The notes under the pieces: generated by a model
What the model saw: only the letters and a program-made list of their open reading frames with translations
Database searches by the model: none
What the model was told of the DNA's origin: nothing
Shown: piece by piece, positions 9,401 through 19,333 of the stretch
Layout: each line of letters opens with the position of its first letter
How positions within the stretch are numbered: position 1 is the stretch's first letter
Assembly: GCF_003711205.1 (NCBI RefSeq)
Contig: NZ_CP031013.1
Location: 1,364,001 to 1,428,000 of the forward strand
Reading direction: 5' to 3'
From: Polaromonas sp. SP1
GTDB lineage: Bacteria; Pseudomonadota; Gammaproteobacteria; Burkholderiales; Burkholderiaceae_C
DNA: 64,000 bases
Program-made: the position numbers and the translations under genes

Positions 9401-9754
9401 ACCGAAACCGGCAGCGCCGCCGCCCAGCGTGTGGGCTCCAGCAGCGCCACCAGCCTGCAGTCCGTGCTGGGCACGGAGCTGACGCACACGCTGGCCGACA
9501 ACAGCTCGCTGCAACTGCGCGCGCGTTACCTGCACGAGTTCTCCAACTCGCCAGACGTGAAGGCCTCGTTTGTGGCCGGCGGGCCGGGCTTCACCATGGC
9601 GGGCACACGGCCGGGCCGCGACGCGCTGCAGCTCGGCATCGGCTGGCGCAAAGTCACCGCGCAAGGCGTGACCATCTCGCTGCGCTACGACGCCGAAGTC
9701 AAGGCCAACTACCTCGCCCATCAGCTCTCGGCCCGCGCCATCTGGTCGTTCTAA
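6488..9754 (+). CDS. autotransporter (type Va secretion) with beta-helix passenger
   Basis: A 1088-residue outer-membrane autotransporter. The signal peptide ends AFPAHA-Q (about residue 26). The passenger (about residues 30-720) is full of short beta-helix repeats such as NYGSITG, NYGTITG, NYGRIEG and FNEGTITAEKG, each one turn of a right-handed parallel beta-helix. A linker with ATTLGAVTPSGLGSMGAAL precedes the C-terminal barrel (about residues 815-1088), which has alternating strands and ends in the aromatic ARAIWSF recognised by BamA. ATG 6488 was chosen for the clean signal peptide; an in-frame TTG at 6467 also exists. No catalytic motif was seen, so adhesion or biofilm roles are possible but unproven. 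Just downstream lies a lipoprotein hydrolase gene. Confidence 0.9.
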   Translation: MKNVRRFRPLPVVVALQALFAFPAHAQFTVNPGVTDTAGKTLAGAAGVVLGGGTLTTSGATSAITVNAGTSTITNAGTISQTGTGRTIDANTGTPNLTITNNLGGLITAIGGEVIRVNRAPGSYIINNQGTIWQMSTTPGGSRAIKADAAFTSTNNQVINGSASNRAAIIRSDANDAIRLGSNFTLTNYGSIFSTGVVNTSCPDYLKTPVNLCAADLSAADGVAIENGRSNVVILNYGSITGPRHGVDGGDPVAAAADANLAGVDRLIVTATGPNGVTFDKVVGGVTTSGVKIVNPVVINFAGGTLTGNNGSGVGLDGHGVVINYGTITGKYAGAGKVYDHEGLGRTTSNGDGDGVDIDGIAYVENYGRIEGLGAGGFDSGGNPNGADGIAAGGGTIINHAGAVIFGQSKGILVDDGANGTAVAARRGTATATGGIAKIFNEGTITAEKGTAIGLVGNFNDSITNYATGVITGGKDSVRVDQNGSTTPAAAIQMGDGDDTLINYGRIEGKNGMAIDMGAGNDTTSLFGGVIIGTIDGGAGTDTLETGGTQTFAAGTVTGFENFTVRNGSTTFNYGLGPVANVQVDSGASLQVNGALALSGNLTVNGTFKASAGTELRPITVAGTFAQGATGVLETGLGAGNLADKISVTGAATIANGATIRPVPRGYVNNGAYTVMSAAGGLTATPASLVVANTALVNYTLGRTGNDLVVNAQRATTLGAVTPSGLGSMGAALEVLGQSGNAGAASVFAALDALPTTQAVGDALSQLAPDTSRTAQQASQLAAGTLFSALEGRMDSARSGPLAQAATGLSAGDGASRRSWVQGTGSQGTQDARAGAPAYKLHAYGVAAGLETDRSANEVMGMSLAYTQAGTDGKGNAQGDEVRVNAATLGGYFSQTNDGMTLDASVLLGYNSYKSERRVSFGGFTETAKGDYKGWQAGGRVEAGFPFAINPSWSGRWLVGGRVGYLATDGYTETGSAAAQRVGSSSATSLQSVLGTELTHTLADNSSLQLRARYLHEFSNSPDVKASFVAGGPGFTMAGTRPGRDALQLGIGWRKVTAQGVTISLRYDAEVKANYLAHQLSARAIWSF

Positions 9755-9767
9755 ACTAGACCCCAAC

Positions 9768-10625
9768 ATGAAGCCGCGCCTTGCCATGACAGCCCTGCTT
9801 TCTGCGGGCCTCGTGGTGCTGGCCACCCTCGCAGGCTGCGCCACGACCAGCCCCGAGGCGCGGTTGCAATCTGCGCTGGCGCTGGCGGCGCCCGCAGGCT
9901 GGCAGGCCAGCCGCATCCCGGCCTCAGGTTTTCAGCTGCTGGCCCTGCACCCCAAGCCCAAGCCCACCGCCGAGCTGGCCGTGTTTATTGAAGGCGACGG
10001 TTTTGCCTGGGTGGACCCGCGCACGCCGTCGGCCGACCCGACGCCGCGCGACCCGGTGGCCCTGCGCATGGCGCTGGCCGAGCGCTTGCGCACCAGCGCC
10101 TACCTGGCCCGCCCCTGCCAGTTCGACCCCTCGATCACCGAAGGCCGCTGCCGCACCGGCCACTGGACACAGGCCCGCTACTCACCGGAAATCATTGCCG
10201 CCATGGACGAAGGCGTTTCCAGGCTCAAAAAAATGTTCGACGCCGAGCGGCTTGTGCTGGTGGGGTATTCGGGTGGCGGCACGGTCGCCGCACTGCTGGC
10301 CGCGCGGCGCCAGGATGTGTCGCTGCTGGTGACCGTGGCCGCCGTGCTGGACCACCAGGCCTGGACACGCGCGCACCGCATTTCGGCGCTGGAGGGTTCG
10401 CTCAATCCGATGGACGAATGGGCCCGCCTGCAGGGCCTGCGGCAAATCCATTTCACCGGCAGTGAAGACCGCATTGCCGGCAGGGCGGCGGTACAGGCTT
10501 TTGCCGACCGCTTTGCGGGCCGCCCTGTTGCTTCCAGAGACCCGGCCCCGGTCGAGCTCCTCGACGTTCAGGGTTTCAATCACAGCTGCTGCTGGGCCGA
10601 ACAATGGGCCCGGCTTTCGCCTTGA
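9768..10625 (+). CDS. alpha/beta-hydrolase lipoprotein
   Basis: A 285-residue protein with a lipoprotein signal (LVVLATLAGC, acylated Cys near residue 25), so it is probably membrane-anchored in the periplasm. The nucleophile elbow is in VLVGYSGGGTVAALL (Ser ~169), preceded by EGDGFAWVDPRTPS, which gives the oxyanion side. A late His is in QGFNHSCCW, completing a plausible Ser-Asp-His triad. It starts 13 bp after the autotransporter stop, so the two may be co-transcribed. Substrate unknown. The stop is 6 bp from the convergent thiE stop. Confidence 0.8.
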   Translation: MKPRLAMTALLSAGLVVLATLAGCATTSPEARLQSALALAAPAGWQASRIPASGFQLLALHPKPKPTAELAVFIEGDGFAWVDPRTPSADPTPRDPVALRMALAERLRTSAYLARPCQFDPSITEGRCRTGHWTQARYSPEIIAAMDEGVSRLKKMFDAERLVLVGYSGGGTVAALLAARRQDVSLLVTVAAVLDHQAWTRAHRISALEGSLNPMDEWARLQGLRQIHFTGSEDRIAGRAAVQAFADRFAGRPVASRDPAPVELLDVQGFNHSCCWAEQWARLSP

Positions 10626-10631
10626 GATCCG

Positions 10632-11267
10632 TTAGCGCGAAAACATCGCGCTGCCCTGCCGCGCCGCCTGCGCCGGGTCTTGAGCCAGCGTCACCGCGCT
10701 AACGACTGCCACGCCATCCACACCGCAAGCGATCACGCCGGGCATCAACGCCAGCGAGATCCCGCCAATCGCCACCACAGGGTAAGGCGCCGCGTCCTGG
10801 GCCCAAACTTTCAGGCGCTCCAGCCCCACCGGCTCATAAGGCATGACCTTGAGCGTCGTCGGGTAGACCGGGCCTATCGCCAGGTAAGACGGCTGCACGG
10901 CCTTGGCGCGCGCCAGCTCGGCCGGTGTGTGGGTGCTCAGGCCCAGGCGTATGCCCGCATCGCGCAGCGCGGCGATGTCGGCCGTGTCCAGGTCTTCCTG
11001 GCCCAGGTGTACGCCGTACGCGCCGTGCTGCAGCGCCAGTTGCCAGTGGTCGTTGATGAAGACTTGCGCGCCCGGCACTTCACGCCCGGCTTCAATCGCG
11101 GTGCGGACTTCCCACGCGATTTCTTCCGCGTCGTGGTCCGCCGCCTTGATGCGCAACTGGATAGTGCGCACGCCCCAGCCCAGCAGGCGCCGCACCCAGG
11201 CGGCGTCAGGCACGACGGGGTAAAAGCCGATGGGGCTGGTGAGTGGTGCGAATGCGTCTGTCGTCAT
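10632..11267 (-). CDS. thiE: thiamine-phosphate synthase ThiE
   Basis: A 211-residue TIM-barrel enzyme that joins hydroxymethylpyrimidine diphosphate and thiazole phosphate to make thiamine phosphate. Visible motifs are QLRIKAAD near the N-terminus, FINDHWQLALQHGAYGVHLGQEDL, the signature AIGPVYPTTLK, and the phosphate-binding VAIGGISL and GVDGVAVVSAV. It is the last gene of the minus-strand thi operon, 11 bp after thiG, and should follow the upstream TPP riboswitch. Confidence 0.95.
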   Translation of the reverse strand: MTTDAFAPLTSPIGFYPVVPDAAWVRRLLGWGVRTIQLRIKAADHDAEEIAWEVRTAIEAGREVPGAQVFINDHWQLALQHGAYGVHLGQEDLDTADIAALRDAGIRLGLSTHTPAELARAKAVQPSYLAIGPVYPTTLKVMPYEPVGLERLKVWAQDAAPYPVVAIGGISLALMPGVIACGVDGVAVVSAVTLAQDPAQAARQGSAMFSR

Positions 11268-11278
11268 GGTGGTCTTTT

Positions 11279-12097
11279 TTAAGGTGCGTGCCAGAAAGGA
11301 ACGCCGACTGTCGGTGTCGAAGCTTGCGCTGCCGCACGCTCAGGCATGGGCGTGGACTCATACGCCGCCCGGCCCGCCGCCACGCCGTCGGCAAAAGCGC
11401 GCGCCATGCGGACCGGGTCACCCGCTTGCGCCACCGCGGTGTTCAGCAGCACGGCGTCAAAGCCCAGTTCCATCACCGCCGCCGCATGCGAGGGCCGGCC
11501 CAGGCCCGCGTCCACCACCAGCACCGTGTCGGGCAGGCGGCGGCGCATGGTTTCCAGCGCAAAAGGATTCAGCGGCCCGCGGCCGGTGCCAATGGGCGCG
11601 GCCCAGGGCATCACCGCCGCACAGCCCGCATCGCGCAGGCGCTGGGCGATCACCAGGTCGTCCGTCGTATAGGCAAACACGGCAAAGCCCTCTTTGGCCA
11701 GCACCGTGGCCGCATGCACCGTGCCGTGCGTGTCGGGCTGCAGTGTGTAGTCGTCGCCCACCACTTCCAGCTTGATCCAGGTCGTGCCGAAAATCTCGCG
11801 CGCCATCTGCGCCAGCGTGATGGCTTCTTCAGCGCTGTGGCAACCCGCCGTGTTGGGCAGTATGTGGCAGCCCAGCGCCTGGATGCGCTGCCAGAAACTG
11901 TTGCCGCCGCCGCTTTCAGGCTGCAGGCGGCGCAGGCCCACCGTCAGCACCTCGGTGCCGCTGGCGCGCACTGCGTCGCTCATCACTTGCGGCGAGGGGT
12001 AGTGCGAGGTGCCGAGAAAGAAACGGCTCGAGATGGTGGTGCCGGCGACGGTCCAGGGTTGGCCGTGGGCGATGGAAGATGCAGCAGGTGTGTCCAT
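11279..12097 (-). CDS. thiG: thiazole synthase ThiG
   Basis: A 272-residue enzyme that builds the thiazole ring from deoxyxylulose phosphate, dehydroglycine and ThiS thiocarboxylate. The Schiff-base lysine is in [13 protein letters not shown]; phosphate-binding loops are in [14 protein letters not shown] and [29 protein letters not shown]. The ATG follows the thiS stop with no gap (TGAATG), which indicates coupling with its sulfur-carrier partner. The N-terminus is slightly long (about 15 residues before the barrel), which is common in betaproteobacteria. Confidence 0.96.
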   Translation of the reverse strand: MDTPAASSIAHGQPWTVAGTTISSRFFLGTSHYPSPQVMSDAVRASGTEVLTVGLRRLQPESGGGNSFWQRIQALGCHILPNTAGCHSAEEAITLAQMAREIFGTTWIKLEVVGDDYTLQPDTHGTVHAATVLAKEGFAVFAYTTDDLVIAQRLRDAGCAAVMPWAAPIGTGRGPLNPFALETMRRRLPDTVLVVDAGLGRPSHAAAVMELGFDAVLLNTAVAQAGDPVRMARAFADGVAAGRAAYESTPMPERAAAQASTPTVGVPFWHAP

Positions 12098-12319
12098 TCA
12101 GCCTCCCGTAATGGGTGTGACTATGTCGATTCGGTCGCCGCTCTGCAGGGTTCGCTCGGGCCATTGCGGCCGCGGCACAAAGGCTTTGTTGATCGCGCAA
12201 GCAAATGCGCCCTTCAACTCGTAGCCACGCGCCAGAAGCAGCGCTTGCAAAGTCGGCGCCTCGGTTTCAATCGCCTCGCCGTTCAGCGAAACCCTTATCG
12301 CTTGTTGTGATGTCGTCAT
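12098..12319 (-). CDS. thiS: sulfur carrier protein ThiS
   Basis: A 73-residue beta-grasp protein ending in the diagnostic Gly-Gly (TPITGG), the site of adenylation and thiocarboxylate formation needed by ThiG. The core (SLNGEAIETEAPTLQALL, GDRIDIVTPITGG) fits the family. The ATG at 12319 overlaps the thiO TGA (ATGA). Longer upstream in-frame starts would only add sequence antisense or overlapping to thiO and were rejected. Confidence 0.95.
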   Translation of the reverse strand: MTTSQQAIRVSLNGEAIETEAPTLQALLLARGYELKGAFACAINKAFVPRPQWPERTLQSGDRIDIVTPITGG

Positions 12320-13398
12320 GTCACTCTTTCCTCTTTCATCGCGGCCGTGCTTCCCGTCAACTGGTGCACCAGCCCATCGACCAGCGCCGGCGCGCACAGG
12401 TAGCCGTGCCGGTACAGCCCATTGATATGCCACACGCCGTGGCGCTGCTCCACCGTGGGGCGGTGATCGTCCAGCGCCGGGCGCAAAGCGGCTGCCAGGC
12501 GCAGCACACGCGCCTCGCCAAACGCCGGGTGCAGGCTGTGCAGCGCGCTGCCCAGTTCCAAAGTAGATCGCAGCGTCACCGGCCCGGTGTCTTCCGACTC
12601 CAGCTCGGTCGCGCCCACCACAAAACGGTTGCCGGGCCGCGGCGCCACATACAGCTGGTAGCGCGGGTGCATCAGGCGCACCGGGCGCTGCAAGGTCACG
12701 CCCGCGCATTCCACCGTCAGCACCTCACCGCGCACGCCGCGCAGCTGCGGCCAGCTCGCTTTGGCACCCACGCCACGCGCATCCACGGTGATGTCCATTG
12801 CGTAGCTCCGGCCCGCGCACACGATGCGGCCGTCCTCCACGGCGTCCATGGTGCAGCCTTCCATCCACGCACCACCCAGCCGGTCGATCTCCACCGCCAG
12901 CGCGGCCATCCACTGGTCGTTGGCCAGCTGGCCTTCACCGTCCAGCAGCAGTCCGCCGCCAAAGCGCCCCGCCAGCGCCGGCTCGGCCAGGCGCAGTGCG
13001 CTTGCGTCCAGCGTGTGAACCTGCGCACGCACGGCCTCGGGCAGCTTGTGCAGCAGAAGGCCGGTGAAGTGCGCCAGGGAACTCTGGTCAGGCGCATGCG
13101 CCACCACCAGCGTTCCTTCGCGGCGAAAGTACACCGGCAAGCCTTCAGCGGCCAGCTCGGCAATCCACTGAGGCCACAGCTGCATCGAGCGCTGGCCCAT
13201 TGCAAACACCGCCTCGTCCGACACCGCCAGCTCCGCCAGCGGCGACAGCATGGCCGCCGCCGTCATTGAGGCCGTGGCCACGTCGTCCCGGCGGCGCGCG
13301 TCAAACAGGCTCACGCGGCAGCCGGCACGCAGCAGGCGCCAGGCCAGCGTACGGCCAGCCAGGCCTGCGCCTGCGATGCCTATGTGGAGAGTGGTCAT
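12316..13398 (-). CDS. thiO: glycine oxidase-like FAD enzyme ThiO
   Basis: A 360-residue FAD-dependent amine oxidase of the DAO family. The N-terminal dinucleotide fold is IAGAGLAGRTLAWRLLRAGCRVSLFDA, and the C-terminal FAD-contact region is GNRFVVGATELES and HGVWHINGLYRHGYLCAPAL. In this setting it should oxidise glycine to the iminoacetate (dehydroglycine) that ThiG uses, instead of radical-SAM ThiH. It overlaps thiS by four bases. A 103-bp gap carrying a REP-like repeat separates it from thiC, so an internal promoter or processing site is possible. Confidence 0.93.
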   Translation of the reverse strand: MTTLHIGIAGAGLAGRTLAWRLLRAGCRVSLFDARRRDDVATASMTAAAMLSPLAELAVSDEAVFAMGQRSMQLWPQWIAELAAEGLPVYFRREGTLVVAHAPDQSSLAHFTGLLLHKLPEAVRAQVHTLDASALRLAEPALAGRFGGGLLLDGEGQLANDQWMAALAVEIDRLGGAWMEGCTMDAVEDGRIVCAGRSYAMDITVDARGVGAKASWPQLRGVRGEVLTVECAGVTLQRPVRLMHPRYQLYVAPRPGNRFVVGATELESEDTGPVTLRSTLELGSALHSLHPAFGEARVLRLAAALRPALDDHRPTVEQRHGVWHINGLYRHGYLCAPALVDGLVHQLTGSTAAMKEERVT

Positions 13399-13427
13399 GA
13401 ATCGTATGTAGCTAAAGTAAAACCAAA

Positions 13428-13495
13428 CCGTTCGGACTGAGCTTGTCGAAGTCTGCCACCGCAGAGCCGCCCTTCGACAGGCTCAGGGTGAACGG
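13428..13495. repeat. REP-like inverted repeat between thiC and thiO (family C, copy 1)
   Basis: The left arm CCGTTCGGACTGAGC-TTGTCGAAG and the right arm CTTCGACAGGCTCAG-GGTGAACGG are nearly complementary across a 20-bp centre. A half copy is seen at 33082. Being intra-operonic it could form a stable mRNA hairpin that protects thiC message or tunes downstream genes. Confidence 0.8.
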
Positions 13496-13501
13496 CGGGG
13501 G

Positions 13502-15626
<2,125 letters not shown>

Positions 15627-15924
15627 CCATTGTAGGCAGGCAAGGCGCCTATAGCAAATGACCAAGGTCAAGAAGTCGACCAAGCCAGTGGGGAGCCGCG
15701 GAACTGGCTTCGCCAGGCCGCAGGCCCCGTCCCCTGCAAGGGGAGAGGGCGCTACACGCAGTGAGCGCCAACAGGGGTGAACGTTAAATAATCTTTACAA
15801 ACCCTCATCAGGCGTCAACGGCTGCGAAACAGGCGCCCCGCACACTTGCTTTCAACCTGAAGCCAAAAGCCGTATGTCACGGGCAATGGATTTCAGGCAT
15901 CTTCTCTTTGAAAGGAAGTTCTCC
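15627..15924. other. intergenic region between the thi operon and the LTXXQ gene
   Basis: I see no gene here. The stretch holds GC-rich inverted repeats (for example GGAACTGGCTTCGCCAG and GGGCGCTACACGCAGTGAGCGCC), of a kind seen between genes in related genomes, followed by an AT-richer TTAAATAATCTTTACAAA that could hold a promoter for the plus-strand gene at 15925. Confidence 0.5.
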
Positions 15925-16485
15925 ATGAAATTCGCATTCAACCGCACTGCTTCCCTGAACAGCCTCGTCCTCGCCGGCCTGATGGCCACCGTGGGCGCCA
16001 GCGCCATGGCGCAAGCCCCCGCAGCGCCGACCGCCGCACCTGCACCGGCAACGGCTGGCAAGCCCGCCGGCCACCACGGTGACCGCATGGCGCGCCATGA
16101 TCCGGCCAAGATGCAGGCATGGATCGCCAAGCGCCAGGCCGACCTCAAAGCCAAGCTCAAGATCACGCCCGCCCAGGAAGGCGCATGGACCAGCTACACG
16201 GCCTCCATGCAGCCGCCCGCACGTGGTGCACGTCCCACGCCTGAGCAGCGCGCCGAGTTCGACAAGCTGACCACGCCGCAGCGCATCGACAAGATGAAGG
16301 AAATGCGCACCCAGCGCATGGCCGAGATGAACGCGGCGATGGACAAGCGCGGCGAAGCCACCAAGACCTTCTACGCGGCCCTCACGCCGGATCAGCAAAA
16401 GGTCTTTGACACCGAGCACAAAAAGCACGGCCGTCACCACGGCGGCCCGCGCGGCCACGGTGGCCCAGCCCCGCAAAAAGGCTGA
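15925..16485 (+). CDS. Spy/CpxP-like LTXXQ periplasmic protein
   Basis: A 186-residue exported protein with a signal peptide ending SAMAQA. After a Pro/Ala linker comes a helical, charged domain with two LTXXQ-like motifs (LKITPAQEGAW and LTPDQQKVFD). It is rich in Met, Lys and His (HHGDRMARHDPAKM; C-terminal KKHGRHHGGPRGHGG). The fold is that of Spy/CpxP-type periplasmic chaperones or metal-responsive proteins. GGAAG lies upstream of ATG 15925, which I prefer to an earlier in-frame start. The His-rich tail suggests metal binding, which is inference. Confidence 0.8.
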   Translation: MKFAFNRTASLNSLVLAGLMATVGASAMAQAPAAPTAAPAPATAGKPAGHHGDRMARHDPAKMQAWIAKRQADLKAKLKITPAQEGAWTSYTASMQPPARGARPTPEQRAEFDKLTTPQRIDKMKEMRTQRMAEMNAAMDKRGEATKTFYAALTPDQQKVFDTEHKKHGRHHGGPRGHGGPAPQKG

Positions 16486-16533
16486 TCCACTGCTGAACGC
16501 ACGCTGAACTGACACAGCGCCAGCCCGCATCGC

Positions 16534-16565
16534 AGCCCGCTAAAGGTTGCCTTGCGGGCTTTTTC
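16534..16565 (+). terminator. rho-independent terminator after the LTXXQ gene
   Basis: Stem AGCCCGC / GCGGGCT with inner AAGG / CCTT and loop TTG, directly followed by TTTTTC, 48 bp after the stop at 16485. Confidence 0.8.
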
Positions 16566-16587
16566 ATGGCTGGTCAAAAACGTCTTT

Positions 16588-16652
16588 GCTACTATTTTTA
16601 TAGCTAAAGACCAATGTGCCGTCTTGGCTACAGGCCTTTTTTCCTTAAAAAA
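16588..16652 (+). repeat. family A repeat, copy 3
   Basis: GCTACTATTTTTATAGC is the first palindrome. AGACCAA and TTGGCT form the second stem with one bulge, followed by ACAGGCC and a T-rich end CCTTTTTTCCTTAAAA. Confidence 0.8.
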
Positions 16653-16739
16653 CCTTCCACACCAGACAGCGCCGGAAGCCCGCGTAGGACGGCGTCGAAA
16701 CCCCCCGTTCAAGCCGCCGTGCGTCACTAAACTGGTTTG

Positions 16740-17810
16740 ATGATCAAAGTCCGCAAAGGCCAGGCGCCGGCCGTCCTCGCGCGCAACGCTTTCCATGAGC
16801 GTTTCATGCAATCCTTTGTCGACCCCGCTTTTCGTGACGAAGACGAGGCCCTGGCCCGTGTCGAGCAGCTCGCGTGGGAGGCCTACAAGGAAGGCCGCAA
16901 GGCGCCCTTCACACGCAAGGCCGGCAAAGGCTTTGCCGACCCCGATTACGAGCTGTCGACCGAGTGGCTCGCCACACGCGCCGCGCTGAAGAAGGCCGAA
17001 GCCGCCTGGAAGAAACCCGCCACGCCCTCACGCGTGCTGCTCATCTGCGGCTCGGCCCGCAACGACGGCACCTGCCCCGGCGAAATCTCCAAAAGCTGGC
17101 GCCTGCTGAACACCGCCAAAACCTCGCTCGAAAGCGCGGGCATGGTGTGCGACGTTCTGGACCTGAGCCTGCTCACCTCCAGCTACCACCTCCACATCCA
17201 CCCCTGCAAGGGCTGCGTGTCTACCGCCATGCCGCTGTGCCACTGGCCCTGTACCTGCTATCCCAACCATTCGCTGGGGCAGACCAGCGACTGGATGGCC
17301 GAGATCTACGAGCGCTGGACGGCCGCGCACGGCGTCATCATCCTCACGCCGGTGTACTGGTACCAGTCACCCAGCCCGCTCAAGCTCATGATCGACCGGC
17401 TCGTCTGCGCAGACGGCGGCAACCCCGACCCGACGAGCACCCACGGCAAAAAGCCGGACGAAGCCAAAGCGCTGGAGATGAAAGGCTGGGACTACCCCAA
17501 ACACCTGGCCGGCCGCGCTTACGGCGTCGTGGTGCATGGCGATGTCGCCGGCATTGAAGGCGCACGCCGCAGCCTGACCGACTGGCTGGACTGGATGGGC
17601 CTCATCGACGCGGGCAACAAAGCGCGGCTGGACCGCTACATCGGCTACTACGAACCCTATGCCACCAGCCACGACACGCTGGACGCCGACAAGGCCGTGC
17701 TGGCCGAAGTGCGTAACGTGGCCAAGGCTGTCGCCACCGCGGTCAAAGCGCTGCGCGCCGGCAAGCTGTCGCAACCCGGCAAAGGCCTCGTGCCGCCGCG
17801 GCCCAAATAA
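16740..17810 (+). CDS. flavodoxin-fold NAD(P)H-dependent oxidoreductase
   Basis: A 356-residue cytosolic protein. An N-terminal helical extension (about residues 1-95) is followed by an FMN-reductase-like flavodoxin domain: VLLICGSARNDGTCPGEISKS is the FMN phosphate loop and VIILTPVYWYQSPSPLKLMIDRL the second flavin loop. A Cys-rich segment between them (HPCKGCVSTAMPLCHWPCTC) is unusual and may bind a metal or cluster. The ATG at 16740 is taken; a TTG lies just before. It is monocistronic. The redox partner is unknown. Confidence 0.8.
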   Translation: MIKVRKGQAPAVLARNAFHERFMQSFVDPAFRDEDEALARVEQLAWEAYKEGRKAPFTRKAGKGFADPDYELSTEWLATRAALKKAEAAWKKPATPSRVLLICGSARNDGTCPGEISKSWRLLNTAKTSLESAGMVCDVLDLSLLTSSYHLHIHPCKGCVSTAMPLCHWPCTCYPNHSLGQTSDWMAEIYERWTAAHGVIILTPVYWYQSPSPLKLMIDRLVCADGGNPDPTSTHGKKPDEAKALEMKGWDYPKHLAGRAYGVVVHGDVAGIEGARRSLTDWLDWMGLIDAGNKARLDRYIGYYEPYATSHDTLDADKAVLAEVRNVAKAVATAVKALRAGKLSQPGKGLVPPRPK

Positions 17811-17821
17811 CGGCGCCCATG

Positions 17822-17857
17822 AAAAAGCCGGGCCGCGGGGATGACCCCGCGCCCGGC
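17822..17857 (-). terminator. rho-independent terminator for the secreted glycine-rich protein gene
   Basis: A GC-rich hairpin with arms GCCGGG and CGCGGGG, loop ATGA, then CCCCGCG and CCCGGC. On the minus strand it is followed by TTTTTC, so it ends transcription of the gene whose stop is at 17877. Confidence 0.8.
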
Positions 17858-17876
17858 CCTGACGGCTTATGCAGCC

Positions 17877-18380
17877 TTACTTGGTGCCGCCGCTGATGGC
17901 AGCGCCGCCCTGCACACTGCCTTGCACGCCACCCTGGACACCGCCGGCCGTGCTGCTCACACCGTTGTAGGTGCGCTTGGCCGTGCTCTTCACCGCGTTA
18001 CCGGTGCGGTTGGCCGCACGGGCTGTGCCGCGCACTGCGCCGTCCACCGCATTGCCGGTGTTGCCCACGGCATTGCCGGAAGCGCTCACGCCGGCGCCTG
18101 TGTTCAGGCTGCCGCTAGCGGGCATGCCCGAATTGGCAGCGGCTGCAGCATTGGCCCGCGCACCCGCGTCGATGTTGGTGTTCTGGCCTGCATTGACACC
18201 CAGGTTCACGCCCAGGCCGGCACCGGCGCTACCGCTGGTGTTGTTCAGGCCTGCGCCTGCACCCGCGCCTACGCCAACACCGACACCGACACCCTGCGCA
18301 AAAGCGCCGGGAGCAGCCAGTGCGGCAGCCAGGGTCAGCGCCACGGCGCCGGGAATCGAGCGAATAAAGTACTTGGACAT
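17877..18380 (-). CDS. secreted glycine/alanine-rich low-complexity protein, SGGTK end
   Basis: A 167-residue protein with a signal peptide ending GAFAQ, then Gly/Val and Gly/Ala runs and Asn-rich segments (GNAVGNTGNAVDGAVRG). No catalytic domain is recognised. AAGGAG precedes the ATG. It shares an RSIP motif near the N-terminus and the last five residues SGGTK with the next gene upstream (18492-18944), so the two look like diverged or co-functional partners. It may be a surface or matrix component, which is a guess. Confidence 0.7.
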   Translation of the reverse strand: MSKYFIRSIPGAVALTLAAALAAPGAFAQGVGVGVGVGAGAGAGLNNTSGSAGAGLGVNLGVNAGQNTNIDAGARANAAAAANSGMPASGSLNTGAGVSASGNAVGNTGNAVDGAVRGTARAANRTGNAVKSTAKRTYNGVSSTAGGVQGGVQGSVQGGAAISGGTK

Positions 18381-18491
18381 ATCAGTCTCCTTGAAAAAAG
18401 ATGGCAGGCCATCTGGCCGCTCACCTGGCGGGACACAGCAAGCTTGCCTTGTCCCAATCCCGGCCCGTCAGGGCCAGGGGAATCCGGCTAC

Positions 18492-18944
18492 TTACTTGGT
18501 GCCGCCGGAAGCAGCACCGTCGGGCTTGGCCATGGCGCCACCGGTCGTAGTGGCGGCTGTGTCACGTGCCGCTTGATTGGAAGCCTTCTTGGCAGCGCGT
18601 TTTTCACGCTTTTCTGCCTTGGCGGCCGTACGTGCGTCGGCATCTTTGGTGGCAGAGCCGCCCATCGGGGCTGGTGACACTGCATCCTTGGGGTTGGTCG
18701 TGCCGCCGGTCATGGTGGCGCTGGCAGCCACAGGGTTGCCGGAGCTGTTGCCGGCTTCTGCGCCTGCACGGGCTGTGGCTTTGGTGTTGGGGGCTGCCTG
18801 CACCTGGTCGTTGGGTTTGGTGCTGCCGGGCGGCGTTGTAGTGTTGTTCGTCTGTGCATGCACCTGCGCGCCGAGCAGCAGGGCTGCAGCCATGGCCGCA
18901 GCAGCGGGAATAGAGCGCATCGAGAGTTTGTTGGTCGTCTTCAT
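18492..18944 (-). CDS. secreted low-complexity protein with SGGTK end
   Basis: A 150-residue protein with a signal peptide ending VHAQT. The mature part is rich in Thr, Asn and Pro, then has a Lys/Arg/Ala helix (KAEKREKRAAKKASNQAARD), and ends DGAASGGTK. No known domain. I chose ATG 18944, with GAAGGAAA upstream and the signal peptide directly following. It is about 110 bp upstream of the companion SGGTK gene on the same strand. Function unknown. Confidence 0.7.
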   Translation of the reverse strand: MKTTNKLSMRSIPAAAAMAAALLLGAQVHAQTNNTTTPPGSTKPNDQVQAAPNTKATARAGAEAGNSSGNPVAASATMTGGTTNPKDAVSPAPMGGSATKDADARTAAKAEKREKRAAKKASNQAARDTAATTTGGAMAKPDGAASGGTK

Positions 18945-19333
18945 AGTGTCATTTCCTTCGGTTGGCCTCATAAGTTAAGGCGAGTTTGATAACAGGCCCT
19001 GATGTGATTACGGGGCTGATTTCAATTTAGGCGGCAAGCACAATCGCACTTGCCGGAGAGGCACGACGCACCATGTAGGACACTGCGCCCGCGGCCTGTG
19101 GTTGCGCCGCACCCTTTGCATGTGAAGAAAAGAAGGCGTGTGGGCCGGGCGTGCAAATAAGTTTCTGTCCTACAACTTGGGCAAACGCCCCCGCCACACA
19201 ATCAACGCCAAGGTCAACACCAGGGTCGCCAGGGTCGCAGCAGCAAGCCCTACCCAGGTGTGCGGCAGGCGCGTATCCTGTTCCTTCTGCTTTTTTTCCA
19301 ACCGCGCCCTGCCACTTTTTGCCCTCTTTTTTT
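18945..19333. other. intergenic region between the SGGTK pair and the phospholipid operon
   Basis: No convincing gene. It should hold the divergent promoters of the secreted-protein pair (minus) and of the endonuclease-family gene (plus). I could not pick out sigma-70 hexamers with confidence. Confidence 0.4.

Noticed and set aside
15660..15780. GC-rich palindromes downstream of the riboswitch region as a second riboswitch or small RNA
   Set aside because: No conserved motif of a known class; looks like intergenic repeat material.
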